Part shown: positions 1 to 5,950 of the stretch, one piece after another
How positions within the stretch are numbered: the stretch's first letter is position 1
Layout: each line of letters opens with the position of its first letter
Assembly: GCA_015486425.1 (NCBI GenBank)
Contig: WFRQ01000498.1
Span: forward strand, 1 to 7,551
Length of the DNA stretch: 7,551 nucleotides
From: Deltaproteobacteria bacterium
Lineage (GTDB): Bacteria; Desulfobacterota; Dissulfuribacteria; Dissulfuribacterales; QOAL01
Direction of reading: 5' to 3'
Position numbers and translations under genes: made by a program
Notes under the pieces: generated by a model
The model's input: the letters and a program-made list of their open reading frames with translations, nothing else
What the model was told of the DNA's origin: nothing
The model's database searches: none

Positions 1-308
1 ATGTGTTTCCTTCTAAAAAACGTTCCACAGATCCGCGCACCGGCCAGGAACGACGGCATCATGTCCTGGAATCAGGGCTTCAGAAGGCGGTCAAGACCGC
101 AGCTCGAAAGGCAGGCCTTGACAAGCATGTTACCTGCCATACCCTGAGACATAGTTTTGCCACAGCCATGCTGGAGAACGGTATTAATATCCGCGTGCTC
201 CAGGAACTTATGGGCCATGCTGATGTAAAGACCACCGAACGTTATACCCATGTCATGGACAAGGATATTGCACGCATAACGAGTCCACTTGAAGGCATGG
301 ATTTGTAA
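1..308 (+). CDS. intI: Integron integrase, C-terminal fragment (5' end outside window)
   Basis: Site-specific tyrosine recombinase that inserts and excises integron gene cassettes. Only the last ~101 residues are visible and the frame is open at the left edge; the GTG at 3 is an internal valine codon, since integron integrases usually read YVFPS here. Numbering from that codon, the catalytic core shows H46-T-L-R49 (box II, in HTLRHSFAT), H72 (LMGHADVKTT) and the nucleophile Y81 in ERYTHV (codon 243-245). Two features point to IntI rather than a generic phage or XerC/D recombinase: the DPRTGQERRHH segment before box II, and the SPLEG tail close to the C-terminus. The integron-specific helix between boxes I and II would lie upstream of the window. 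In a classical integron, attI and the cassettes lie at the 5' side of intI, so any array is probably to the left. No attC-like site was seen downstream. The family call is strong; whether the gene is intact cannot be seen. Confidence 0.87.
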   Translation, partial: VFPSKKRSTDPRTGQERRHHVLESGLQKAVKTAARKAGLDKHVTCHTLRHSFATAMLENGINIRVLQELMGHADVKTTERYTHVMDKDIARITSPLEGMDL

Positions 309-374
309 TCCTGCATGTGGTTATCCGCAAAAAGACAAAGCCACGTCTGAAGCATCGCACAGCGCAACTGCAAC

Positions 375-396
375 AATTGCTAAATTGAGCGTTTCA
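375..396 (+). repeat. Dispersed repeat copy 1 (22 bp, + orientation)
   Basis: AATT followed by GCTAAATTGAGCGTTTCA. It is identical over all 22 bases to the copy at 2465-2486. The core is an imperfect palindrome, GCT-A-AATT-G-AGC. It lies 66 bases after the integrase stop codon and forms the left end of the 375-484 palindromic element. Confidence 0.85.
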
Positions 397-469
397 AAAT
401 TCGGGATCCCCATATAGCCGACTATAATGGGAATTCCTCTTTCGCGGATATGCAGCAAATCCGAACAAT

Positions 470-484
470 CGCTCAAATTAGCAA
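470..484 (-). repeat. Dispersed repeat copy 2 (15 bp, - orientation, diverged)
   Basis: CGCTCAAATTAGCAA is the reverse complement of the copy 1 core except in the central AT block, where AAATT replaces AATTT. The GCT/AGC arms are kept. It closes the 375-484 element and marks the left boundary of the AT-rich region. Confidence 0.65.
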
Positions 485-798
485 TATGTATTTTCAGATA
501 AAAAAATATCTTGCGGGATCAGACAGATGTCTGGAGAAAAATAAAATTTGATTTTTTTGATGGATTTAAAAAGATCAGGCCACTCCTCCCAAAACAGCCT
601 GCTGTGAAAAGTAAAAATCAAGATTATCTCCTCCCCCAAGGATATCCTGAAAATTGATTTTTCCATTAACATATATTGACAAAATAATCAAGCGATAAAA
701 AAACATTATATCAACTCCTGCTTGCCCATTGCAGAATCCAAATATAAACTACAAAGTAATAATATAATCATACAATTTCAGGTGCGTCTTGTTTCTAT

Positions 799-804
799 TA
801 TAAT
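799..804 (+). promoter_or_regulatory. Possible -10 hexamer (TATAAT) upstream of the hydrolase gene
   Basis: A consensus TATAAT lies about 70 bases before the hydrolase start, within an AT-rich stretch. No good -35 hexamer is found 16 to 18 bases upstream (TTTCAG or ATTTCA at best). Another TATAAT at 763-768 also lacks a -35. In AT-rich sequence such hexamers arise by chance, so this is only a candidate. Confidence 0.22.
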
Positions 805-863
805 TATTGCCCTGGCAAGTAGGGTCTGCCGCATGGCCTTTTGGGTATATGGAGTTAATGATC

Positions 864-869
864 AGGAGG
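864..869 (+). promoter_or_regulatory. Strong Shine-Dalgarno for the DUF2235 hydrolase
   Basis: AGGAGG sits 6 bases before the ATG at 876 and 9 bases before the second in-frame ATG at 879. Both starts are acceptable and differ by one methionine. This site fixes the gene start and argues against the TTG-started frame that overlaps it. Confidence 0.8.
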
Positions 870-875
870 AAATAG

Positions 876-2465
876 ATGATGTCAAAGAAAATTATTCTGT
901 GTTTTGACGGGACCTGCAATGACCCGGAAAGGGCGAAACAGGGCAGGGACTGGAAACTGGAACTTAAGGACAGCAGCATTACCAATATTTTCAAACTGCA
1001 CCTGTTACTTGGCGGAGAGCCTGAGGCAGGCCGCAATGTCTTTGAGGGGCAGCAGAGTTTTTATTACCCGGGTGTTGGCACTTATGGCCACAAGCTGCAT
1101 CAGATATTTAATGCAGCCCTTGCTCTTCCAAACCAGGACGTAGGGCATATTATCAGAAATGCGGCCCGGGATCTGGCGGAGGCATTCAGTGAAGGCGACC
1201 AGGTCTTTGTCTTCGGATTCAGCAGAGGTGCAGCCATTGCCCGCCGTTTTGCCGCGGTTGTCAATGAAATTGTCAGGCGTTACAGGCCTGACTGTGCGGA
1301 AATACGCATCAGGTTTCTCGGTGTGTTTGATACAGTAGCGTCTATCGGGCTTCCCAATCTTGATGATGACAGAAAACCCGTATCGGATGTTGTGTTTGAA
1401 AACTGCACAGTGGCTGCAACTGTTGATGAGGCTGTCCATATGGTCTCCCTTGATGACAAGCGCACAGCTTTCATGCCCACCCTCATGGCCTATGATAAAA
1501 AGCGGGTGACTGAAATATGGTTTGCAGGCGCTCATTCAGACGTGGGAGGAGGGTTTCGTTATGACGGGCTTTCAGATATCACCCTTGATTTTCTGCTGAA
1601 CGAATTCACCATGCGCCGCCTTGGTCTTAAGACCCGTTCGCCTTCCTCCCTTGATTTTACTTCAGAAGATTATAAAAAGCTTGGCCTTGCCTATGATGAC
1701 ATGGCCATACAGCCCAACCCCCTTGGCCGTATTCACCAGCAGGATCGCATCTTCCTGCTGCGATGGACCCTTACAGACCGTGATCTGCGCGTGCACGTTG
1801 AGCACGAAAAACCTGCCAGTCCCGAGGAGATGTATCCACTGGTACACTACACCGTGGTGGAGCGAATCAATGGTGACAGTGATTACAGGCCTGTGTCCCT
1901 TAGCATAAGGACCCTGCACGGCAGGGAGGAAAACCAGGTAGTGCACAGGATATGGAGACCTGATGGAGGCCCCTATCAGGTGGTAAGGGGGCTTGAGGAG
2001 CATCTGCGAAAAGGGCCGCCAGCTCCCAGAAAGTTAAACGTGGGTGACTCAAGGCTTGTTACTGTATATGCCAATCAGAAGTATAATCGCGGCTATGTGC
2101 AGTGTAACAGGGGAGAGGAGTATACCTTTACTGTGGATATGCAACAGAAATGGTTTGACAGCGGCATTGCGTGCGGCCCTGAGGGATGGAACCGCGATTC
2201 CCAGGACTTCCCATGGTATGAGGACATACCTATTAAATTCATGGAAGATGAACGTCGCTGTCCTGAGGCCAACTGGTTTGAGATAGTTGGTGTGATAGGC
2301 AGGAGGGAACAGGAGCCCTTCAGGGTGCTGCACCACGTAAAAAACAAGGCGCCCCTTGCTGTTGATGGCATGAGCGGAGAGATGTATCTCTTTGCAAATG
2401 ATCTTGATGACAGATACTCCAACAATCTCGGATTCATACAGGTAAGGGTGATCAGGGTTAAATAA
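876..2465 (+). CDS. DUF2235 (Tle1-like) alpha/beta hydrolase with C-terminal LecA-like lectin domain
   Basis: A 529-residue protein in two parts. Residues ~4-345 match the DUF2235 family, which includes the Tle1 type VI phospholipase effectors. It opens with KKIILCFDGTCND and has the nucleophile elbow GFSRGA (Ser116). GVFDTVAS (149-156) follows, then WFAGAHSDVGGGF with the probable catalytic His220. A conserved VVERINGDSDYRP segment closes this part. Ser, Asp and His of a serine-hydrolase triad can therefore all be proposed. Residues ~390-529 resemble the Pseudomonas PA-IL/LecA galactose-binding fold. Here NDLDDRYSNNLG (508-519) lines up with the calcium/sugar loop NDVPGTYGNNSG of LecA (Asp509, Asn516 and Asn517 kept; Arg513 in place of Thr104), and GPEGW precedes it. 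No signal peptide or membrane segment is visible, and no VgrG, PAAR, Hcp or immunity gene is adjacent. The likely role is hydrolysis of a lipid or ester substrate, perhaps targeted by sugar binding. The substrate is unknown. The gene stands alone between repeat copies, and its stop codon overlaps the 2465-2486 repeat by one base. Confidence 0.85.
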   Translation: MMSKKIILCFDGTCNDPERAKQGRDWKLELKDSSITNIFKLHLLLGGEPEAGRNVFEGQQSFYYPGVGTYGHKLHQIFNAALALPNQDVGHIIRNAARDLAEAFSEGDQVFVFGFSRGAAIARRFAAVVNEIVRRYRPDCAEIRIRFLGVFDTVASIGLPNLDDDRKPVSDVVFENCTVAATVDEAVHMVSLDDKRTAFMPTLMAYDKKRVTEIWFAGAHSDVGGGFRYDGLSDITLDFLLNEFTMRRLGLKTRSPSSLDFTSEDYKKLGLAYDDMAIQPNPLGRIHQQDRIFLLRWTLTDRDLRVHVEHEKPASPEEMYPLVHYTVVERINGDSDYRPVSLSIRTLHGREENQVVHRIWRPDGGPYQVVRGLEEHLRKGPPAPRKLNVGDSRLVTVYANQKYNRGYVQCNRGEEYTFTVDMQQKWFDSGIACGPEGWNRDSQDFPWYEDIPIKFMEDERRCPEANWFEIVGVIGRREQEPFRVLHHVKNKAPLAVDGMSGEMYLFANDLDDRYSNNLGFIQVRVIRVK

Positions 2466-2486
2466 ATTGCTAAATTGAGCGTTTCA
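2465..2486 (+). repeat. Dispersed repeat copy 3 (22 bp, + orientation)
   Basis: Identical over 22 bases to copy 1 at 375-396, although the sequences on both sides differ. Its first base is the last base of the hydrolase stop codon, and it ends 11 bases before the Shine-Dalgarno of the AOR gene. It fills about half of the 44-base gap between the two genes, so it could act on AOR expression or mark a junction. Confidence 0.85.
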
Positions 2487-2497
2487 CATTCCATTCC

Positions 2498-2502
2498 GGA
2501 GG
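2498..2502 (+). promoter_or_regulatory. Shine-Dalgarno that decides the AOR start
   Basis: GGAGG is 7 bases before the ATG at 2510 but only 1 base before the ATG at 2504. The spacing favours 2510, giving a protein that begins MNGWQGRVL, a typical AOR N-terminus. Confidence 0.7.
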
Positions 2503-2509
2503 CATGATA

Positions 2510-4453
2510 ATGAACGGCTGGCAAGGCAGAGTGCTTGATATAAATCTCACCGAAGGAAAGGTGGACTGGAAAGACCTTGATCCGTGGCTTGCGGAAAATT
2601 TTCTCGGAGGGCGCGGCTTCAACTCCCATACGCTTTTCATGAACACAGCGCCGGGCACGGATCCCCTTGGGCCTGACAATATACTGTGCCTTGCACCAGG
2701 GGTTCTTACCGGCACTCCCCTGCCCCTTTCAAGCAGACTTGAGGTGAGCACGCTCTCTCCGTACAGCGGCATCCTCGGTGACGGCAGCGCAGGCGGAATG
2801 TTCCCCACATTCTTGAAACTTGCAGGCGTGGATCAGGTGATTGTACGAGGGGTTTCTCCTGAACCGGTATATCTGTGTATAGAGGATGGAAGGGCGGAAA
2901 TCCGTGATGCATCTTTCCTGTGGGGAATGAATACGTGGGAGACAGTGGATGCGCTGAAAGAGGTGCATGGCAGGGATGTTAAGGTTGCCTGCATAGGCCA
3001 GGCAGGGGAAAATCTGGTGCGTTTTGCCTCCACCATGGTTGATAAACATTCATCAGCAGCAAGGGGAAGCGGGGCCGTGTGGGGATCCAAGGGCCTCAAG
3101 GCCATTGCGGTCAGAGGGACCGGGAAGGTTTCTCTTGCAGAGAAGGAGGGCTTCAGGGAGCTTGCAGACGCTGACAGAAAATTCTTCATAACTGATGATT
3201 TTCAGCACAATACTGTCCGAAAATACGGCACTCACATAGGTGTGCTGACCTGGGAGCCGGGGTACCGCCATTTTGAGCGATATCTTGATGAAAAGGATAT
3301 CCCGCCTGAGCTTTTGCCCAATGCCTGGAAGCAGTATGAAAGCGGGAGATACGCCTGCTACGGCTGCCCTGTTGCGTGCAAGAACCGTTATGTTATCCCT
3401 GAAGGGCCGTACAAGGGCGAGGAAAATGCAGGGCTCGAGTATGAGTCCATTCACTGTCTTGGCATTAACTCCGGAGTAACTGCACCGGAGGCCATCATGG
3501 TGCTTTCAAACCTTGCTGACAAATACGGCATGGATGTTATTGCGCTTGGTAATACCATTGCCCTGGCAAAGGATTTGTACGCAAGGGGAATCATATCTGA
3601 AAGGGACACAGGCGGGCTCAGGCTTGAGTGGGAGGATGCAGATACTGAGACAGAGCTTGTGCACCTTACCGCGCTTCGTGAGGGGTTTGGAAATGTGGTG
3701 GCAGAAGGGCTTTACAGCATGGCAAAGATTATCGGAGGCACAGCTCCTGATTACTGCTGGCATGTAAAGGGGCTGTCCCGGGGTGTGCATCCCCCAGGTA
3801 TTATGGCCCTTGCCCATGCTACCTCAACAAGGGGGGCAGACCACCTGCGGGGAAGGACATGGGCCTATGGTGAAAATGACGGCGAAATATTTGCAAAGCT
3901 GGTACGTGACGGCCTGGTGCCTGACGTTGAGACCGATGTGGTAAACTGTCTCACACTGTGCGAACGAGTCACAGCGGTTACAGATGCCATTGGCCGGTGC
4001 AAGGGGGCAGTGACAAGCTGGGTTGCGGCTGTGCCGCTTGTGTGGAAATATCCACTCATGGACGGGGTGGCAAGGCTTGTTTCAAGTGCCACAGGGGTTC
4101 CATATAATGAAAAAGATATTGAGACAGTGGGAGAGCGCATATACATAACTGAACGGGCCTTTAACGTGCGGCAGGGAATAAGTGCAGTGCATGACCGCAT
4201 ACCGCAGAAACCGGAAGTGCGTGATTCAGAGCAGGGGGCTGTGGAGCGCAGGCAGCACGCTGAAATGCTGAGGGAATATTACCGCGTGCATGGTTATGAT
4301 GAGGAAAGCGGCGTACCCTCATCGCATAGGATGCAGGAGCTTGGGCTCAATGAAGCTGCCCGGATTCTCCACCAGGAAGAACGTGCCCCTGCATGGGATG
4401 GCCCTCCCCTGCGCGACCTGTCAGCATATCCGCACGGAGGGAAAAGGGCATGA
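2510..4453 (+). CDS. Aldehyde:ferredoxin oxidoreductase family protein (tungsten/pterin, 4Fe-4S)
   Basis: A 647-residue cytoplasmic oxidoreductase of the AOR family. These enzymes oxidise aldehydes (or related substrates) to acids with a tungsten bis-pyranopterin cofactor, passing electrons through a 4Fe-4S cluster to ferredoxin. The N-terminal domain shows GGRGFNS (33-39), APG.LTGTPLPLSSRLEVSTLSP..G (62-87) and AARGSGAVWGSKGLKAI (183-199), the usual cofactor-binding region. Cluster ligands are present as C283-YG-C286-PVA-C290, with the fourth as C497 in DAIGRC. The C-terminal part keeps RAFNVRQG and the EMLREYYRVHGYD..GVP segment. Length is normal, so the gene looks intact. The subfamily and substrate cannot be told from sequence; bacterial AOR homologues are diverse. 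It follows the hydrolase by 44 bases on the same strand and overlaps the next gene by ATGA, which implies translational coupling to the lipoprotein. The ATG at 2504 is the alternative start. Confidence 0.93.
   Translation: MNGWQGRVLDINLTEGKVDWKDLDPWLAENFLGGRGFNSHTLFMNTAPGTDPLGPDNILCLAPGVLTGTPLPLSSRLEVSTLSPYSGILGDGSAGGMFPTFLKLAGVDQVIVRGVSPEPVYLCIEDGRAEIRDASFLWGMNTWETVDALKEVHGRDVKVACIGQAGENLVRFASTMVDKHSSAARGSGAVWGSKGLKAIAVRGTGKVSLAEKEGFRELADADRKFFITDDFQHNTVRKYGTHIGVLTWEPGYRHFERYLDEKDIPPELLPNAWKQYESGRYACYGCPVACKNRYVIPEGPYKGEENAGLEYESIHCLGINSGVTAPEAIMVLSNLADKYGMDVIALGNTIALAKDLYARGIISERDTGGLRLEWEDADTETELVHLTALREGFGNVVAEGLYSMAKIIGGTAPDYCWHVKGLSRGVHPPGIMALAHATSTRGADHLRGRTWAYGENDGEIFAKLVRDGLVPDVETDVVNCLTLCERVTAVTDAIGRCKGAVTSWVAAVPLVWKYPLMDGVARLVSSATGVPYNEKDIETVGERIYITERAFNVRQGISAVHDRIPQKPEVRDSEQGAVERRQHAEMLREYYRVHGYDEESGVPSSHRMQELGLNEAARILHQEERAPAWDGPPLRDLSAYPHGGKRA
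4436..4440 (+). promoter_or_regulatory. Shine-Dalgarno for the LssY-domain lipoprotein
   Basis: GGAGG lies inside the end of the AOR gene, 9 bases before the ATG at 4450. It supports that start over the longer in-frame extension to 4393, and the resulting N-terminus is a clean lipoprotein signal. Confidence 0.7.
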
Positions 4454-5760
4454 AAAGTACGGGCGAAAGCTCTGAGTTTTTTCTATACAAATTATTCCCG
4501 TTTTGCCTCATCTCCCTGCTTATGCTTGCCTCCTGCACAGGTTACACGCATCAGGAGCCATATGAGGTTGAATTTCTCAAACGCGCCCAGACGTATGTGC
4601 AGGGCAATATTGAGGTGACAGCAGTTGTACTGAGCGCAGACGAGAGTTCTGCGCTTTTCGGGGCATTTGTGGCTGAAACTGGTGTTCAGCCTGTGTGGAT
4701 CAGGGTTCGCAACAATGACTCTGTTCCGTACTGGCTCTTTTCCGTGAGTGTTGACCCGGAATATTTTTCACCTCATGAAGCCGCATGGAAAAACCACTTT
4801 ACACTGGGCGCATACTCAAATGTGGAGATGGACTCTGTTTTCCGAAGGCGTCAGATTCACCCGTACATACCAGCCGGGGAGACTGTGTCCGGCTTTGTCT
4901 ATACCCGCCTGGATGAGGGCGTTAAGACATTCAGTGTTGATCTCAAAACTGCGGGACGCCCAGGCAAGACATTTTTCTTCTTTACTCCTGTTCCCGGATT
5001 CAGGGCAGATAACGCTGACCTGAATATTACGGCAATCAATCAGGGCCGGGATATGGTGGAGCTGACCTCACTTGAGGAACTGCGCCAGTGGATTAAGGAG
5101 CTTCCGTGCTGTGTGTTCGGTGAGGACGGGGTCTCTCATGCCGACCCCCTGAACCTGGTAATGGTGGGACATCTGCAGGATATTCTTCCCGCCTATATAA
5201 TGCGGGGCTGGAGCCTGGCGGAAAGCGCCCATTTCGGTGCCATCTGGAAGATGGTAAAGTCATTTGTTTTTGGAGCAAATTACCGTTATTCTCCAGTATC
5301 TCCACTATACCTGTATGGCAGGAAACAGGACCTGGCGCTTCAGAAGGCAAGAGAGACAATTGACGAAAGAAACCACCTGCGCCTATGGGTGGCGCCTGTA
5401 CTTTTTCAGGGCATGCCTGTAATGGTGGGGCAGATAAGCCGCGATATCGGGGTACGCCTTACTGGAAAGCTCTCTCCTCCCACCACCCATGTTATTGATC
5501 CCGAAGTGGATGAGGCCCGCTGGTATCTTGAACAGGACCTGCTGCTGTCTCAGCGCATCAGCAGTGTAGGCCTTGCAAAGGGAGTGGGTTATGCTCCTGC
5601 ATCTTCCCCCCGTCACAACCTGCTCGGTGATCCATATTATACAGACGGCCTGCGCCTTGTGGCCTTTTTCACAGAAAAGCCTGTATCATTCATGGAAGTG
5701 CACTTGCTGGACTGGGAGATGCCTGAAGATATACGCTTTCTGCACCAGGATGATGACTGA
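4450..5760 (+). CDS. Lipoprotein with LssY C-terminal domain
   Basis: A 436-residue predicted lipoprotein. The N-terminus has a hydrophobic stretch (about 11-27) ending in the lipobox L26-A-S-C29, so lipidation on Cys29 is expected. Residue +2 is Thr rather than Asp, which fits outer-membrane sorting by the E. coli rule. Residues ~55-180 look like a beta-rich domain that I do not recognise. Residues ~232-408 match the LssY_C family: DPLNLVMVG, then MRGWSLAES, YRYSPVSPLYLYGRKQDLA, NHLRLWVAPV, a THVIDPEVDEARWYLEQDL segment, and a final hydrophobic LRLVAFF. LssY was first named in the Legionella lss type I secretion locus, but the domain has no established biochemical function and usually occurs in longer membrane proteins. 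The start overlaps the AOR stop as ATGA, so the two are almost certainly cotranscribed, although one product is cytoplasmic and the other exported. No role in AOR chemistry can be claimed. Confidence 0.8.
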   Translation: MKSTGESSEFFLYKLFPFCLISLLMLASCTGYTHQEPYEVEFLKRAQTYVQGNIEVTAVVLSADESSALFGAFVAETGVQPVWIRVRNNDSVPYWLFSVSVDPEYFSPHEAAWKNHFTLGAYSNVEMDSVFRRRQIHPYIPAGETVSGFVYTRLDEGVKTFSVDLKTAGRPGKTFFFFTPVPGFRADNADLNITAINQGRDMVELTSLEELRQWIKELPCCVFGEDGVSHADPLNLVMVGHLQDILPAYIMRGWSLAESAHFGAIWKMVKSFVFGANYRYSPVSPLYLYGRKQDLALQKARETIDERNHLRLWVAPVLFQGMPVMVGQISRDIGVRLTGKLSPPTTHVIDPEVDEARWYLEQDLLLSQRISSVGLAKGVGYAPASSPRHNLLGDPYYTDGLRLVAFFTEKPVSFMEVHLLDWEMPEDIRFLHQDDD

Positions 5761-5786
5761 TTCATGTTTTTCACCTGAATTTTCAT

Positions 5787-5810
5787 GTTATCTGTAAGAA
5801 GAGAGATAAC
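5787..5810 (+). repeat. Inverted repeat downstream of the lipoprotein gene
   Basis: GTTATCT (5787-5793) pairs with AGATAAC (5804-5810) across a 10-base loop. A second, overlapping pairing is AATTTTCATG (5778-5787) with CATGAAATT (5819-5827). It lies 26 bases after the stop codon but has no T-tract, so it is not a standard intrinsic terminator. It may protect an mRNA end or belong to the repeat cluster that follows. Confidence 0.45.
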
Positions 5811-5843
5811 ACCCCTGACATGAAATTCTATGGAAAATCCCAA

Positions 5844-5889
5844 GGAAGCGGAGCTTCCAGTTTATGATTCCCAAACTGGAGTTGGGGAA
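5844..5889 (+). repeat. Tandem hairpin repeat (GGAAGC/GCTTCC and TTCCCAAACT/AGTTGGGGAA)
   Basis: Two adjacent palindromes. GGAAGC-GGA-GCTTCC (5844-5858) is perfect over 6 bp. TTCCCAAACT-GG-AGTTGGGGAA (5868-5889) pairs at 9 of 10 positions. From memory, very similar palindromes recur as intergenic repeats in various proteobacteria, but no search was possible. A copy of the GCTAAATTGAGC-type motif follows 11 bases later, as if part of a composite element. No T-tract follows. Confidence 0.65.
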
Positions 5890-5900
5890 CCAGTAAAATT

Positions 5901-5914
5901 GCTCAATTTAGCAA
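5901..5914 (-). repeat. Dispersed repeat copy 4 (14 bp, - orientation)
   Basis: GCTCAATTTAGCAA is the exact reverse complement of the 14-base core shared by copies 1 and 3 (TTGCTAAATTGAGC). It lies 36 bases before the TAXI gene start. With copy 3 it brackets the AOR-lipoprotein pair as an inverted repeat, in the same relative orientation as the two ends of the 375-484 element. Confidence 0.75.
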
Positions 5915-5950
5915 AACATATCTTTTGCTTTGAACCTTGAGCCTTCAACT

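Larger units (their letters stand above)
375..484. repeat. 110-bp palindromic mini-element with inverted ends and two internal hairpins
   Basis: The ends are inverted copies of one motif: TTGCTAAATTGAGCG near the left end (378-392) and CGCTCAAATTAGCAA at 470-484, which match as an inverted repeat with central mismatches. Inside are two hairpins. The larger, 403-437, pairs GGGAT-C-CCCAT-ATAG with CTAT-A-ATGGG-A-ATTCC around a CCGA loop, giving about 14 base pairs with one mismatch and one bulged A. The smaller pairs TTC..GGAT (441-449) with ATCCGAA (459-465), leaving a 2-base bulge. No ORF and no T-tract follows, so a simple terminator is unlikely. It could be a MITE-like element or a dispersed palindromic repeat. 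It lacks integron RYYYAAC/GTTRRRY boxes, so it does not look like an attC site. The structure is directly visible; its nature is inferred. Confidence 0.5.
309..875. other. Intergenic region: mini-element then AT-rich stretch, no convincing gene
   Basis: This 567-base gap separates the integrase from the hydrolase gene. The first part (309-374) has ordinary composition and no clear terminator. A 110-bp palindromic element occupies 375-484. From about 485 to 830 the sequence is markedly AT-rich compared with the coding regions, with many A and T runs. Short open frames exist (a 64-codon frame on the minus strand at 478-672, and a TTG-started frame at 722-907), but neither has a Shine-Dalgarno sequence or a recognisable product. 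A TTGACA hexamer lies at 676-681 without a well-spaced -10 partner. TATAAT hexamers lie at 763-768 and 799-804. The hydrolase promoter is probably within the AT-rich part. Confidence 0.6.

Noticed and set aside
403..437. Intrinsic terminator for the integrase gene
   Set aside because: The stem is AT-containing with a mismatch and a bulge and is followed by TCTTTCGCGG rather than a T-tract; it is also nearly 100 bases after the stop codon.
375..484. Integron attC or attI site
   Set aside because: The size and imperfect hairpin are suggestive, but the RYYYAAC and GTTRRRY boxes expected at the ends are absent, and the end motif recurs elsewhere without a hairpin (2465-2486).
478..672. Minus-strand frame of 64 codons in the AT-rich gap
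   Set aside because: No Shine-Dalgarno before either start, no recognisable family, composition follows the AT-rich background, and its end overlaps the repeat copy at 470-484.
722..907. Plus-strand TTG-started frame of 61 codons running into the hydrolase gene
   Set aside because: It needs a TTG start without a ribosome binding site and overlaps the well-supported start of the hydrolase, which has its own AGGAGG.
1005..1535. Minus-strand frame of 176 codons opposite the hydrolase gene
   Set aside because: It lies entirely antisense to conserved DUF2235 motifs and has no recognisable family.
876..2465. Type VI secretion effector-immunity locus
   Set aside because: The hydrolase domain resembles Tle1 effectors, but no VgrG, PAAR, Hcp, chaperone or periplasmic immunity gene is present; the next gene is an AOR enzyme.
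4393..4449. Upstream extension of the lipoprotein frame to 4393
   Set aside because: It would add 19 residues overlapping the AOR end and bury the lipoprotein signal; the ATG at 4450 has a well-placed GGAGG and an ATGA overlap.
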